Shown one piece after another: positions 17,058 through 25,726 of a stretch of DNA of 64,000 nucleotides. The position numbers were made by a program, and so were the translations under genes. Source of the DNA: Candidatus Zixiibacteriota bacterium (GTDB lineage Bacteria; Zixibacteria; MSB-5A5; UBA10806; 4484-95). The notes beneath the pieces were generated by a model, which made no database searches, had not been told where the DNA came from, and worked only from the letters and a program-made list of their open reading frames with translations. Positions within the stretch are counted from its first letter, which is position 1; the number at the start of each line of letters is the position of its first letter. The stretch is taken from NCBI GenBank assembly GCA_024231855.1, contig JAAEQD010000208.1, positions 1 to 64,000 of the forward strand. Direction: 5' to 3'.

Positions 17058-18386
17058 GTGGATATAGAATCAAAAGTAGGTTGGCGTCGGGCGCACCACG
17101 ATCCGATATATTTTGCCCGCGAGTATCTGGATTTCCAGCCGCATCCCGGCCAGGTCGCCTGGTTGAATGGCTCTACCGGCTTCGAGAACGCGCTTATAAC
17201 CGGCAATCGCTGGGGTAAGTCGGAAATCCAGGCTTTGAAATTGATCCATCGATGTATTTTCCAGCTAAGGCCGATACGATATGATCGTCCGCGGCACTAC
17301 CGGGCGATGAATGTCAGTATCACTTTGGATCAGGCACAAATCGTTTTTTCAAAGATTCTGGCTCTTCTCGAACGAAATAAGAAATTGAACGCGCTGGTTA
17401 AGAAAATTCGATCTACGCCGTACGCGACAATAATTTTTCGCAACGGTTCGGAGCTTTCCGCCCGGACCAGCGCGAATCGGGGCGAATATCTTCTGGGGCA
17501 TGATTATGACTATGTTAATTTTGATGAAGTGGCTTATGAACCTAAGCCTGAAGCCGTAGTCGAAGGCGTTATCAAGATGAGATTGGCCGACCGGGCCGGT
17601 ACTCTGGATTATGGTTCCACACCCAATGGCTATAACTGGTTTTACCATCGGCAGAAACTGATTCAAAAGGATAAAAGGGGGTTCGTTTATCATGGCAGTT
17701 CTTATGAAAATCCGTTTTTGCCAAAAGAATCCCTCGATTACTTAAAGCAAAGCATGACCCCAGCCCGGGCGGCCCAGCATATTATGGGAAAGTTCTCCTC
17801 ATTTGAAGGGCGATTGATCCCGGAGGAGTTCCTTCGTAAAGCTATCGACATGGGCAAGGGTCCACGCGGTCCTCAAGAAGGCAAAAAATATGTCCACGGT
17901 TGGGACCTGGCCAGAAAACTCACGTTTACGGTCGGCATAGTAATGGACATATCCGAAAAACCATTTCAGGTTGTGCATATCGAACGGTATCAACGTCAAT
18001 GGCCTGAGATTATCGCCCGGATTAAATCTTTGTATCGGATTTATGGCGGCGATGTTTTAATCGATTCGACCGGTATCGGCGACGTGGTACTTTCCGATCT
18101 GGAGGATATCGGGGCTGAGGGATTCAATTTTGCCGGAGGTAACAGGGAAAAACTTCTGGGCAACCTCGAAAGATCGTTTTTCTCAGATGAAACCGCTCTC
18201 TACGAACAAACGGTAGAGCAGCCGGATGGTTCAACCTGGAGCCTGGTTGATGAACTTCGGGCACTGGACGCGGCTTACATCAATGCCGGGGATGGAGTGT
18301 GCGCTCTGGCTTTGGCCCTGTGGGCGGCCGGAACGCCATCGAAAATAGTAATTCCGGCGATGGCGGCTGTCGGCGGTTTCAGATAA
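17058..18386 (+). CDS. phage terminase large subunit
   Basis: 442 residues from a GTG start 6 bp after the previous stop. The ATPase domain has Walker A TGNRWGKS (48-55), Walker B YVNFDEVAYE with D156/E157 and a coupling motif GTLDYGSTPNG. The C-terminal nuclease region has acidic residues in GWDLARKLTFTVGIVMD (about 284) and VLIDSTGIGD (about 335). This is the DNA-packaging motor and cutter that loads genome into procapsids. Both domains look intact, so packaging could be functional. Confidence 0.85.
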   Translation: MDIESKVGWRRAHHDPIYFAREYLDFQPHPGQVAWLNGSTGFENALITGNRWGKSEIQALKLIHRCIFQLRPIRYDRPRHYRAMNVSITLDQAQIVFSKILALLERNKKLNALVKKIRSTPYATIIFRNGSELSARTSANRGEYLLGHDYDYVNFDEVAYEPKPEAVVEGVIKMRLADRAGTLDYGSTPNGYNWFYHRQKLIQKDKRGFVYHGSSYENPFLPKESLDYLKQSMTPARAAQHIMGKFSSFEGRLIPEEFLRKAIDMGKGPRGPQEGKKYVHGWDLARKLTFTVGIVMDISEKPFQVVHIERYQRQWPEIIARIKSLYRIYGGDVLIDSTGIGDVVLSDLEDIGAEGFNFAGGNREKLLGNLERSFFSDETALYEQTVEQPDGSTWSLVDELRALDAAYINAGDGVCALALALWAAGTPSKIVIPAMAAVGGFR

Positions 18387-18394
18387 AAAAAGAA

Positions 18395-18453
18395 GGCCAG
18401 CCCCAAGGAGGGAGAGGAAAGGCTGGCCCCAATGGATGGCTCGAAAGCCATCC
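18395..18453. other. two hairpins downstream of the terminase gene
   Basis: GGCCAGCC (18395-18402) pairs with GGCTGGCC (18421-18428), and GGATGGCT (18434-18441) pairs with AGCCATCC (18446-18453). In the minus direction the first hairpin is followed by a T-run (18384-18391), so it reads as a minus-strand terminator, whereas on the plus strand the A-run precedes it. The remaining stretch to 18880 is AT rich and has no gene I can support, only an imperfect AATTCATT/AATGAATT palindrome near 18556-18578. Confidence 0.55.
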
Positions 18454-18880
18454 TAGTCTGGTACGTTTACAGACACTTTATTTATTAAGCACCCATGCTG
18501 ACGATATATAAAGCAATACCTATGCCGTTCGATAGACTATAATAAGTTTTTGTAATTCATTATATTTCAATGAATTATCAAATTATCTCCGGTGGATTGG
18601 GCATATCGATAATGCACAATCTTGCGCAAAGTAGGGCAATATGCATAATACTGCTTATTTTGGAGAATGTATATATGTTAGGCGATAATGTCTTGTTAGA
18701 GAAGTGGTGGATTTTCGTGCCCGACACATTCAGGCAAACAAGCACCTTATTGACAATTTGTAGAGACTTTTGTATTATTCAGATATTGAAAAGGACAAAG
18801 CATGTTTCCAAAAGTTTCATCTTGGAAATCTTGGCTTAAATATCTATTACGATTCAATAATATCCACTAGGAGGATTATT

Positions 18881-19405
18881 TTGCATGATACTGAGAACAC
18901 TAATAGAATAAACGGAATGAAGGCTGGATTTTTAAACATAAAAAATATACTTAGTAATACAGCATATCCCCGTACATTAAAAAGTATTGGAAATATTATC
19001 AATTGGAATTTAGCAATTAGTTCCGGAACATTTCTCTTTTTATGGGGAAATTTAAGTAATTTTGTCGTTTCTAATAAATTACCAATGAAGTGGATATATA
19101 TAATGACTATTATTTTTATCGGTTTTTCGGTTATTTGTTTTTCAGTAGCTCACCTCTTACTTTTAAAACGGCGCTTATTCCTTGATAATGCGCTTGAAAT
19201 AATTGAAAACCATCTCAAGGAATTTAAAAAAGAGGAGCCAAAACCCAAATCCTTGCCAAATGGTGAATGGCTCACTAATACTATTCTAAGCAATAAAACT
19301 TTTTCTTGTAGTGACTCTTTGATACGTTCTGGTCAGTTCTCTTATATTTTAGGAATTGTACTTGCTTTTATTTATTTAATCTTATTTATCATTAAATTTC
19401 TTTAA
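18881..19405 (+). CDS. small membrane protein, three helices, unknown function
   Basis: 174 residues from a TTG start chosen because AGGAGG (18869-18874) lies exactly 6 bp upstream; the open frame extends further 5' but without a ribosome site. Hydrophobic helices are at about 50-70 (LAISSGTFLFLWGNL), 80-104 (WIYIMTIIFIGFSVICFSVAHLLLL) and the C-terminus (FSYILGIVLAFIYLILFIIKFL), with a Lys/Glu/Pro-rich loop between the second and third. The family is not recognised. The gene is visibly more AT rich than the capsid genes around it, which suggests a cargo gene of separate origin. A holin or membrane-effector role is possible but unsupported. Confidence 0.55.
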   Translation: MHDTENTNRINGMKAGFLNIKNILSNTAYPRTLKSIGNIINWNLAISSGTFLFLWGNLSNFVVSNKLPMKWIYIMTIIFIGFSVICFSVAHLLLLKRRLFLDNALEIIENHLKEFKKEEPKPKSLPNGEWLTNTILSNKTFSCSDSLIRSGQFSYILGIVLAFIYLILFIIKFL

Positions 19406-19492
19406 TAGTTATTCACTTCTACAGGATATTTAAATCCTCGTGGGCTACAGAAATTTGGGAGCAAGCTCCCAACCTACGGCTCGTAAATAAAA

Positions 19493-19523
19493 AAACCGGT
19501 CGCCTTTTCAAGCAACCGGTTTT
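19493..19523 (-). terminator. terminator hairpin of the remnant copy
   Basis: Stem AAAACCGGTxGC with GCxACCGGTTTT on the two sides of a short loop. In the minus direction it ends in a T-run (forward A-run around 19488-19496). Confidence 0.65.
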
Positions 19524-19661
19524 GGAAATTTCTGTAAATAATCTTATTTGATGAACCGACGTCTTCCGGTATTATTGTGGGCGGAAGACGTCCTCGTCTG
19601 CCCCTAATCCTCACGGGCTACGGACATTTGGGAGCAAGCTCCCAACCTACGGTAAGTATAT

Positions 19662-19695
19662 AAAAAAAACCGGTTGCCTTTCCAGGCAACCGGTT
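19662..19695 (-). terminator. terminator of the PEP-CTERM gene
   Basis: Perfect 11-bp stem AACCGGTTGCC/GGCAACCGGTT (19668-19678 with 19685-19695), followed on the minus strand by eight T (forward A-run 19662-19669). It lies 23 bp past the stop of the gene at 19718. Confidence 0.85.
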
Positions 19696-19717
19696 ATGAA
19701 AATTTCTGGAATTATTC

Positions 19718-20560
19718 TTATTTAATAAAACGACGTCTTCCGGTATAAAGGCCGATAAGGCCGAGTCCGAGAAGCGCGATTGTGGTTGGCTCGGGAACCG
19801 GGTCGATATTGAGACCCAACTGATCATTGTTACAACTCATCGCTAAGTCCATGCTTAAGCCGGAGCGAAGTAAATCAGTGCCGCCGAAATCCGCGAACGA
19901 AATCGTGCCTTCCATAACATATGTGGCGTAACCGTTCTCGTAAATCGAATTGCCGTTGGCGTCGAGATATTCTCTATATGTGAAATCAAAACTGCTCGAT
20001 GTGGCCACACCGGAACCGACCGTAGTCAGGGTATCGAGAAGCGGATCGCCGCGATAACCAAAGCCGCGATATCCGTCATAGTAGTCCATATCCGGGTTGT
20101 GATAAAGATTGCCATAATGGTTATTACCGCCATATGAGCGATCCATAGTACCTAAAACATACTGATCATCGCCGACGCCGAAACGAATATCGCCGGCCCG
20201 GAAAAGATAGCTGCCATACCAGGGCGCGTGAGTGAAGCCGGTTTTCGGCATTGAGGTTACGATCGAGAAATAAACCATCTCCTCGGCGGCGTTAACATCC
20301 ATATACATCGCTTCGAGATCGAAAGCTTCAGAAATAAAATAGCGCGGTCCGGGGTCCGGCGCGCCGGCATTTGTCGGCCAATCTTCGACTACATTGTGGC
20401 CAACCATAGGATCCCAATTCATGTTGAAAAGGCCATCGCTGCCGACAGAAAGATCGTCAACGCCGAAATATTCATTCAGTAAATAACCGCTTGGCGGAAG
20501 ATCCGCGAACGCGCTTGAGGCAAAGATCAGAGTGATTGTCAGTATCATCAGTTTTTTCAT
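19718..20560 (-). CDS. PEP-CTERM sorted secreted protein
   Basis: 280 residues from the ATG at 20560 (AAAGGA upstream; the longer frame to 20608 lacks a signal). The signal peptide is MKKLMILTITLIFASSAFA. The body is beta rich and Tyr/Gly/Asp rich (RSYGGNNHYGNLYHNPDMDYYDGYRGFGYRGD), with no recognised enzyme motif. The last 26 residues form a classic PEP-CTERM signal: VPEPTT, a hydrophobic helix LALLGLGLIGL-like, and a basic GRRRFIK end. Such proteins are cleaved and sorted by an exosortase, usually with exopolysaccharide; no exosortase is in the window. It lies antisense inside the capsid cassette, between terminase and protease. Confidence 0.85.
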   Translation of the reverse strand: MKKLMILTITLIFASSAFADLPPSGYLLNEYFGVDDLSVGSDGLFNMNWDPMVGHNVVEDWPTNAGAPDPGPRYFISEAFDLEAMYMDVNAAEEMVYFSIVTSMPKTGFTHAPWYGSYLFRAGDIRFGVGDDQYVLGTMDRSYGGNNHYGNLYHNPDMDYYDGYRGFGYRGDPLLDTLTTVGSGVATSSSFDFTYREYLDANGNSIYENGYATYVMEGTISFADFGGTDLLRSGLSMDLAMSCNNDQLGLNIDPVPEPTTIALLGLGLIGLYTGRRRFIK

Positions 20561-20871
20561 TACAATTATCCTTTCACAGATACAAATATTTGATATAATA
20601 CAATGCAATATTTATGCCATTCTGGTAATATCTTAAAATATAATTATAACTAGTTATTATAATACGAGTTAGACAAAATCAATAAACTGAATCGTTACTC
20701 CTATATTTAAAATCTGTCCAGTATCTGGTCGATATGTGAAATTTATTGCAATACTTGTTTAACATATAGGCATACATAGGTTTACAAGCACAAATCGGAC
20801 AATACGTCCAAAAAACTGAACAGTTTGCATTTAGAATTAAAACGCAAGGTGGATTGAAGATAGGAGATAGT
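20561..20871. other. AT-rich intergenic stretch, no gene seen
   Basis: About 310 bp of AT-rich DNA upstream of both the PEP-CTERM gene (minus) and the protease gene (plus). It must contain the divergent promoters, but I see no convincing -35/-10 pair. The open frame 20679-20891 has no ribosome site and is not supported. Confidence 0.5.
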
Positions 20872-21621
20872 ATGGGAACAATCAAAGCCATTCAGACAGC
20901 CGAGCTGGCAGCCTCGGCGGTGGAAAATGATATTCAGAAATATGTAAATTTGATCAATGCCAATATCAAGCCGCCGGTTCCGGTGACCGCCTCGGATGTG
21001 ATTATCCGGGCCATGTACATAGTCAGCGACGGTATAAATTCATATGGCGGCCGATTCGATCGTACCGATTTACCGGCAATTGCCAGGTTATTTATCGATT
21101 CCCCGGTACTTATCGGCCATGATAAAAGCGGCCTTCCGGTGGCTAGGAATTTTTGGGCGGAGGCAGTCGAAAAGGGAAGCAGGCTGTGGATTAAAAGCTA
21201 TTTCTACTGGCTTAGGGAGACCGACGGGGCGTCCCGCCTGAAATTGAACATCGATTCGGGTATTTATAAGGAATGTTCGGTCAGTTTCACTTACACAATG
21301 CCGGAATGCACCGCCTGCGGTAAGGATATGCGGTTTTGCGGTCATCAGGTTGGCGAAGATATTTTTTTCTATTATCGCGGCGTCGAACGAGTGCTTGAGA
21401 CATCACTTGTTTATCGCGGCTCAATACCTGATACATCCATAACCGATCAGCTTGTGGCTGATTCATATCTGGATTCCAATACCTTAAAGCCTGATAACCA
21501 GGCTGTCTATACCATTGCTCCGGGAGCTTATAACATGGCCGGATTAATGACGCATAAAGGTATCCGGGCCAGATTAAATAATCATAGTTTTATACTGGCT
21601 ATCGAAGATGAGGCCGCCTGA
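20872..21621 (+). CDS. phage prohead (head maturation) protease
   Basis: 249 residues from an ATG with AGGAG five bases upstream (a TTG start six codons earlier is possible but has no ribosome site). The core LIDSPVLIGHDKSGLPVARNFWAEAVEKGSRLWIKSYFY, followed by ...KLNIDSGIYKECSVSF, matches the His/Ser triad layout of HK97-type prohead proteases (GHD; the SVSF Ser). A MPECTACGKDMRFCGH zinc-finger-like insert is present, as in several large-phage proteases. It should cut the scaffold and coat N-termini during capsid maturation. It is followed by a start overlapping its stop (TGATG). Confidence 0.75.
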   Translation: MGTIKAIQTAELAASAVENDIQKYVNLINANIKPPVPVTASDVIIRAMYIVSDGINSYGGRFDRTDLPAIARLFIDSPVLIGHDKSGLPVARNFWAEAVEKGSRLWIKSYFYWLRETDGASRLKLNIDSGIYKECSVSFTYTMPECTACGKDMRFCGHQVGEDIFFYYRGVERVLETSLVYRGSIPDTSITDQLVADSYLDSNTLKPDNQAVYTIAPGAYNMAGLMTHKGIRARLNNHSFILAIEDEAA

Positions 21622-21908
21622 TGTGGGATCGCTATCGTCATATAGTCGTGCCAATCCTGATCGCGCTGTTAGCGGCGGTTTCCACCTATTATGCGACTAT
21701 AGCGGGCTTGAAACTCGATATGGTGGGCAAGGCCGAACAATCCTTTGCTTATTCACTGGATAAGCGAATATCGAGTCTCGAAATTCGTTTAGCGGGGAAT
21801 TTCGCCACCAAAGAGGATTTTTTCAAACTAAAGGAGGAATTAATTAATCGACTGTCTCGTATCGAAGCCCGGTTGAACCAAAAGGAGATGAAATTTGAAA
21901 ATCGATGA
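21621..21908 (+). CDS. small protein: one membrane helix plus coiled coil
   Basis: 95 residues. A transmembrane helix (about 9-30, VVPILIALLAAVSTYYATIAGL) precedes a Lys/Glu-rich coiled coil (ISSLEIRLAGNFATKEDFFKLKEELINRLSRIEARL). It overlaps both neighbours, so it is part of the coupled cassette. It could be a spanin or holin-like protein; no family is recognised. Confidence 0.6.
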   Translation: MWDRYRHIVVPILIALLAAVSTYYATIAGLKLDMVGKAEQSFAYSLDKRISSLEIRLAGNFATKEDFFKLKEELINRLSRIEARLNQKEMKFENR

Positions 21909-22305
21909 TTTTGTGGGGAAGTTAAGCAAGGCTTTTGAAGCATTAGAATCGGCGCCGCAAAAAGGATTTATTAATCTTGACGAGGTTAAAGCCACGATTG
22001 ACCAGACGCGGCGCTTTATGGAAAAAATCCGGCCGAGTTATGAGTTTGGCGAGAGACTGACTCAGGATTGCCGTGAAAGCATGCTGGCCAAGCTGAAGGT
22101 ATTAAAGATCGCCGGAGCCGGTACGCTATTTTCCCAGGCCGAAAAAACCTTGATGACCGATGATCTGGATTTTGATCAATGGAAAACCCTTCAAGTGGAA
22201 ATAGATGAATCCCTGAAGCACGCGTTTGGGAGTCAGACAAAACAACCAGCATCAGTCAATAACTCGAAATATAACTTACCTCGAAAACCGGATGATTACC
22301 GGTAA
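21895..22305 (+). CDS. helical capsid-cassette protein, possible scaffold
   Basis: 136 residues from a TTG start with AAAGGAG seven bases upstream, overlapping the previous gene by 14 bp. It is almost entirely helical (DDFVGKLSKAFEALESAP ... LDEVKATIDQTRRFMEKI) with a disordered Pro/Lys tail. The place between protease and decoration/coat genes is where scaffold proteins usually sit (inference). Confidence 0.55.
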   Translation: MKIDDFVGKLSKAFEALESAPQKGFINLDEVKATIDQTRRFMEKIRPSYEFGERLTQDCRESMLAKLKVLKIAGAGTLFSQAEKTLMTDDLDFDQWKTLQVEIDESLKHAFGSQTKQPASVNNSKYNLPRKPDDYR

Positions 22306-22320
22306 TCAAAAGGAGTAGAT

Positions 22321-22743
22321 ATGACTATTAGAGAGCAGAACCTTGAAACAACCGGCGCGGTTTATGTCAGTTTCAAGATTCATCAAACTGCGGGAAAAAA
22401 TGACCTTTCGGATAATGATATAAGTAAAGCCGTCGCGATAATTGATAATTATGAAGTCGGACCCGGATCGGATGGCGATTTGCTTCTTGGAAAACTGATT
22501 GACCTATCGCTAAGCGATGCCGACACGGACGGCCGGGTGGCCACGATACAGATCGCCGGAGTAATGACTCTTCCGGCGACGGCGACAGTACCTTCGCTGG
22601 GTGACCAGGTTATTGTCGACGGTTCCGGCTCGGTAAAACAGGCGCCCGCTTTAGGCGGCGATGATCCGGCTGGCGGCAATATCGGTCGCGGGACCGTGAT
22701 CGATGTTAACGGTACCAGTGAAGTCACATTAATACTCAATTAG
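22321..22743 (+). CDS. decoration-like (DUF2190-type) capsid protein
   Basis: 140 residues with a ribosome site AAAGGAG. Beta rich with Gly and Asp turns: VGPGSDGDLLLGKLIDLSLSD, then VATIQIAGVMTLPATATVPSLGDQVIVDGSGSVKQAP, then GNIGRGTVIDVNGTSEVTLIL. This pattern of a small beta-barrel just upstream of the coat gene matches head decoration proteins such as the DUF2190 family, which trimerise on the capsid surface. Confidence 0.65.
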   Translation: MTIREQNLETTGAVYVSFKIHQTAGKNDLSDNDISKAVAIIDNYEVGPGSDGDLLLGKLIDLSLSDADTDGRVATIQIAGVMTLPATATVPSLGDQVIVDGSGSVKQAPALGGDDPAGGNIGRGTVIDVNGTSEVTLILN

Positions 22744-22752
22744 GAGATCGAT

Positions 22753-23856
22753 ATGAATTATTTAAATCCGGATACTTTTATAGATAAGATGATGCCGGCC
22801 GCCATCAACCATGAGTCGGGCGCCGGGCCGACCGATTTTTCACAAACCTCCAAGGTTAAAATCGAGAAGGAGCTATATCTGGAAGCTCAGAAGCTTGGTT
22901 TGTCGCTTTCGGAGATGCTTGAATTACCCGAATATGATCCATCCCCGGCCGGTTCGCAACTTGACGCTTTCGAACGCCAGTTGGCCTTTCATGGCCTTCG
23001 GACCGGCGGCAACAATCCGGTAACAGTCGAGATGTTCTATCGCTCGGCGGCGGCATTGATGCCCGAGTTCGTGATGAGGGAGATCAGGCGGGGCCAGAAT
23101 ATGCGTCCCGAATTAAATCGCCTGATCGCTTCGACCTCCGGAGTGAACACATCGCGATACACGCCATTTCATATAGATACAAGCGCTACCGATACGCATC
23201 TGTCGCTTCGACCTGTCGGCGAGGCCGCCGAGGTGCCGTCTATATTGGTTACCGACCAGGCCAACACCGTAGTTATTCCTGACTATGGATTAACGCTGAA
23301 GGTAACCTACAAGGCGCTTCGCCATCGAACCATGGCCCAGTTCAAAGTCCTGTTGTGGTACATTGGCTATCGCCTGGCATCAGACCGGGTAGCTCTGGCC
23401 GTGAATACAATTATAAACGGCGATGGCAACGATAATGCCGCGGCTTTGATGACCACCGATGTATCAGGAACGTTGGATTATGAGGATATGGTTAAATTCT
23501 TCAACGAGTTTTTCCCATACAAACCAAATGTCATGGTCTGCCATAAAGAAGTGATCAAAGATATTTTGACTATCAGCGAATTCAAGGATCCCATGATTGG
23601 CTATAAATTCCAGAGCTCCGGCGAGATCACATCGCCTTTGGGTTCAACCCTGGTGAGATGCGATGAAGTCCCGAATGATTATGTTGTCGGTATCGATAAC
23701 AGGTTCGCTTTAGAGGAAATATTCTCACAGCCTTTGACTATCGAATACGATAAAGTGATCGAGCAACGTCTCGAAGAAGCAGTCATTTCCGAATCGGTAG
23801 CTTATGCCAAGATAATTGAGGATGCCTCTATTGTTTTGGATATCGATCATGCCTAG
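22753..23856 (+). CDS. major capsid protein, HK97-like
   Basis: 367 residues, ribosome site TTAGGAG. A charged N-terminal arm of about 70 residues (KIEKELYLEAQKLGLSLSEMLELPEYDP) fits a scaffold-like delta domain. A core follows with FVMREIRRGQNMRPELNRLIASTSGVNTSRY, then TVVIPDYGLTLKVTYKALRHRTMAQFKVLLWYIGYRLASDRV and the C-terminal GSTLVRCDEVPNDYVVGIDNRFALEEIF. This matches the helix-strand layout of HK97-fold coats. It forms the icosahedral shell and sits in the normal order protease-scaffold-decoration-coat. Confidence 0.8.
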   Translation: MNYLNPDTFIDKMMPAAINHESGAGPTDFSQTSKVKIEKELYLEAQKLGLSLSEMLELPEYDPSPAGSQLDAFERQLAFHGLRTGGNNPVTVEMFYRSAAALMPEFVMREIRRGQNMRPELNRLIASTSGVNTSRYTPFHIDTSATDTHLSLRPVGEAAEVPSILVTDQANTVVIPDYGLTLKVTYKALRHRTMAQFKVLLWYIGYRLASDRVALAVNTIINGDGNDNAAALMTTDVSGTLDYEDMVKFFNEFFPYKPNVMVCHKEVIKDILTISEFKDPMIGYKFQSSGEITSPLGSTLVRCDEVPNDYVVGIDNRFALEEIFSQPLTIEYDKVIEQRLEEAVISESVAYAKIIEDASIVLDIDHA

Positions 23857-23909
23857 AAGGGAGTTGACGGGAGCCGGCCCTGGCGGTCGGTTTCCGTTAT
23901 TTTTAAGTC

Positions 23910-25346
23910 ATGCATAAATTAATTGATACATCCACCGCCGCGATTCCAACCGGTGTTTCGCCACAGCAAAAATTATTTAAGATCGCTTATGGTCCATACG
24001 CGGGCAGGCTTGTATGCTTATATGGTAAATCGGTTTCGAGCCACGCTTTTACCTGGGCGGACCCGCCTTACACCGACTGGTCCGAGCCGTATTCCAGAAT
24101 AACCGATTCGGCCGATTATCCGCTTTCCGCCTGTATCGATGAAAACGGAAACTTATATGTTGTCTATGTTCAGCAAACTTCCATGAACCTGATTTTTATC
24201 AAGCTAACGTTTAGCGCGGGGGAATGGGTCAGCGGTTCGCCGGTTACGTTATTTGACGCGGGTCCAGGTTATTATCCGGTAATAGCCCGTAATGATGACG
24301 GCGATCTCTGTTGCGCTTTCGCTTACTACGACAATGTCAAGGAAGAGTATTCCATTCAGGCGAAAAAATCAACTGATGGCGGGATTACCTGGGGAAGCGG
24401 GCCATCCGATTTGGGGACCGCCCTGGCAGTCGCATCTGATGAGATGCCATATCCAAATTTGAATTTCGTCGGCACCGATCTTTACGCCGTTTACTGTATG
24501 AACAGGTCAGACCTTTATTTTCGTAAATACCCCGGCGGCGGCAGCGAATGGGAATCCGAAATCCTGCTTCTCAGCGGCGACTATATTGATTCGGAATTCG
24601 ATTGCGCTGTTTCAAATGACATGAAACTCGGTATCGCGTTTTCGCCCTCCGAGTCAAACAGAGTTTATATCCGTGAATACGACGGTGTAAGTCTTAGCGG
24701 TCTGCGAGAGGCGGCTACCGTTGCGGCTCGAGCGCCTCAGATAGTTTACCGGAAAAACAAGGCACATATATTTTTCGCCGAGGATATCGGCAATGGCTAT
24801 TTCATCCCTCGATGCGCGTATGATGATAGCGGAACTTTTACATCTTTTGCCCTCGTGCCGGGAATCGGTTATCTCGATAAATTCATGATATACGACAGTG
24901 TCAGCCAAACATATGAGGATAAAACCGAAGCCGCATCGAGTTTGGATAACGCCGATGTTTTTCATTCATTAACAGGCACACTCATGTCTTCGGAAAATGA
25001 TTGTCTCTACCTCGGCGGCGATGAAAAATTCTTCTGTCTGGCGTCGGTTCTATCGACGGTGGGCGGCGCCGGTAGCGTTGTTTGGGAGTATTTTGATGGC
25101 GAGATTTGGCGTAGTTTTACACCCGATTCAGGCGGTTATAATTTCGATGAATCCAATAAGCTTAGTAATCTTTGGCCTGATACCCGATCAGCGCCGGCCG
25201 ACTGGCAGATAAACACCGTGAATTCGGTAAGTAAATTCTGGATCAGGATACGCGTTGCGAATGGCTTCACGGTTGCGCCGGTGGGGACGCAGTTTGCGGC
25301 AACGCCTAGAACCGATTTCTTAACAATGGCAAGGGAGGATCAATGA
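23910..25346 (+). CDS. sialidase-like beta-propeller protein
   Basis: 478 residues. An Asp-box (STDGGITW, about 156-163) and repeated blade motifs (DLCCAFAYYDN, LYAVYCMNRSDLYFRKYPGGG) indicate a BNR/sialidase-like propeller. The last 150 residues are a second beta domain (VVWEYFDGEIWRSFTP ... WQINTVNSVSKFWIRIRVA) like those of receptor-binding proteins. It may bind or trim surface glycans, acting as a host-range or tail-fibre-like factor (inference). No clear ribosome site precedes the ATG. Its stop overlaps the next ATG (ATGA). Confidence 0.65.
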   Translation: MHKLIDTSTAAIPTGVSPQQKLFKIAYGPYAGRLVCLYGKSVSSHAFTWADPPYTDWSEPYSRITDSADYPLSACIDENGNLYVVYVQQTSMNLIFIKLTFSAGEWVSGSPVTLFDAGPGYYPVIARNDDGDLCCAFAYYDNVKEEYSIQAKKSTDGGITWGSGPSDLGTALAVASDEMPYPNLNFVGTDLYAVYCMNRSDLYFRKYPGGGSEWESEILLLSGDYIDSEFDCAVSNDMKLGIAFSPSESNRVYIREYDGVSLSGLREAATVAARAPQIVYRKNKAHIFFAEDIGNGYFIPRCAYDDSGTFTSFALVPGIGYLDKFMIYDSVSQTYEDKTEAASSLDNADVFHSLTGTLMSSENDCLYLGGDEKFFCLASVLSTVGGAGSVVWEYFDGEIWRSFTPDSGGYNFDESNKLSNLWPDTRSAPADWQINTVNSVSKFWIRIRVANGFTVAPVGTQFAATPRTDFLTMAREDQ

Positions 25347-25726
25347 ATCTGACTTTGGATTATCTGAAGAGCAACCGTAAATGGCTGGTGCCTAATCTGA
25401 TGGTGTGGGGTAATACCGACTCCTGCCTGGCAGATTTTCTGATGAGTGAAATCGGGTCGCCCAAGCGCGTAGTATTTTCCTCTAATGTTATAGGCGGCCG
25501 GAACCAGGTTATCAATTATGCCGATTTGATAGATTCAAACGGTAACATTTTACCGGCCCAGATAGCCGATCCTGTAATTATTATTATCCCAAGGAATCAG
25601 GCTCACTGTTTTCTAATCGGTCGGCCATCCCCGACAGGATTTAAGATCGCTCGGGGCGAGGCGGAGTCCGATTGGGTCGGTGAAGGCCTGGTTGATGTCT
25701 TAATTATGGAGGTGGATTTACCATGA
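25343..25726 (+). CDS. capsid-cassette protein, probable neck component
   Basis: 127 residues, beta rich (LMVWGNTDSCLADFLMSEIGSPKRVVFSSNVIGG, then ADPVIIIIPRNQAHCFLIGRP). It overlaps the genes on both sides by 4 bp (ATGA junctions), showing tight translational coupling. The family is not recognised; size and position would fit a head-completion or minor tail protein. Confidence 0.55.
   Translation: MNLTLDYLKSNRKWLVPNLMVWGNTDSCLADFLMSEIGSPKRVVFSSNVIGGRNQVINYADLIDSNGNILPAQIADPVIIIIPRNQAHCFLIGRPSPTGFKIARGEAESDWVGEGLVDVLIMEVDLP

Larger units (their letters stand above)
19433..19745 (-). repeat. tandem duplication of a PEP-CTERM gene 3' end plus terminator
   Basis: Two diverged copies, 19433-19571 and 19606-19745, carry the same order on the minus strand: codons for a GRRRFIK-stop C-terminus, an ACCGGTT terminator hairpin, then TTGGGAGC/GCTCCCAA. 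Only the second copy is joined to an intact gene (19718-20560). The first is a remnant tail, so either a second PEP-CTERM gene was deleted or the 3' end was copied. Between the copies an inverted repeat GACGTCTTCC/GGAAGACGTC lies at 19558-19567 and 19583-19592. Confidence 0.75.

Noticed and set aside
18570-18839. Open frame of 89 codons between terminase and the membrane protein
   Set aside because: No ribosome site, starts inside a small palindrome and has no recognisable domain.
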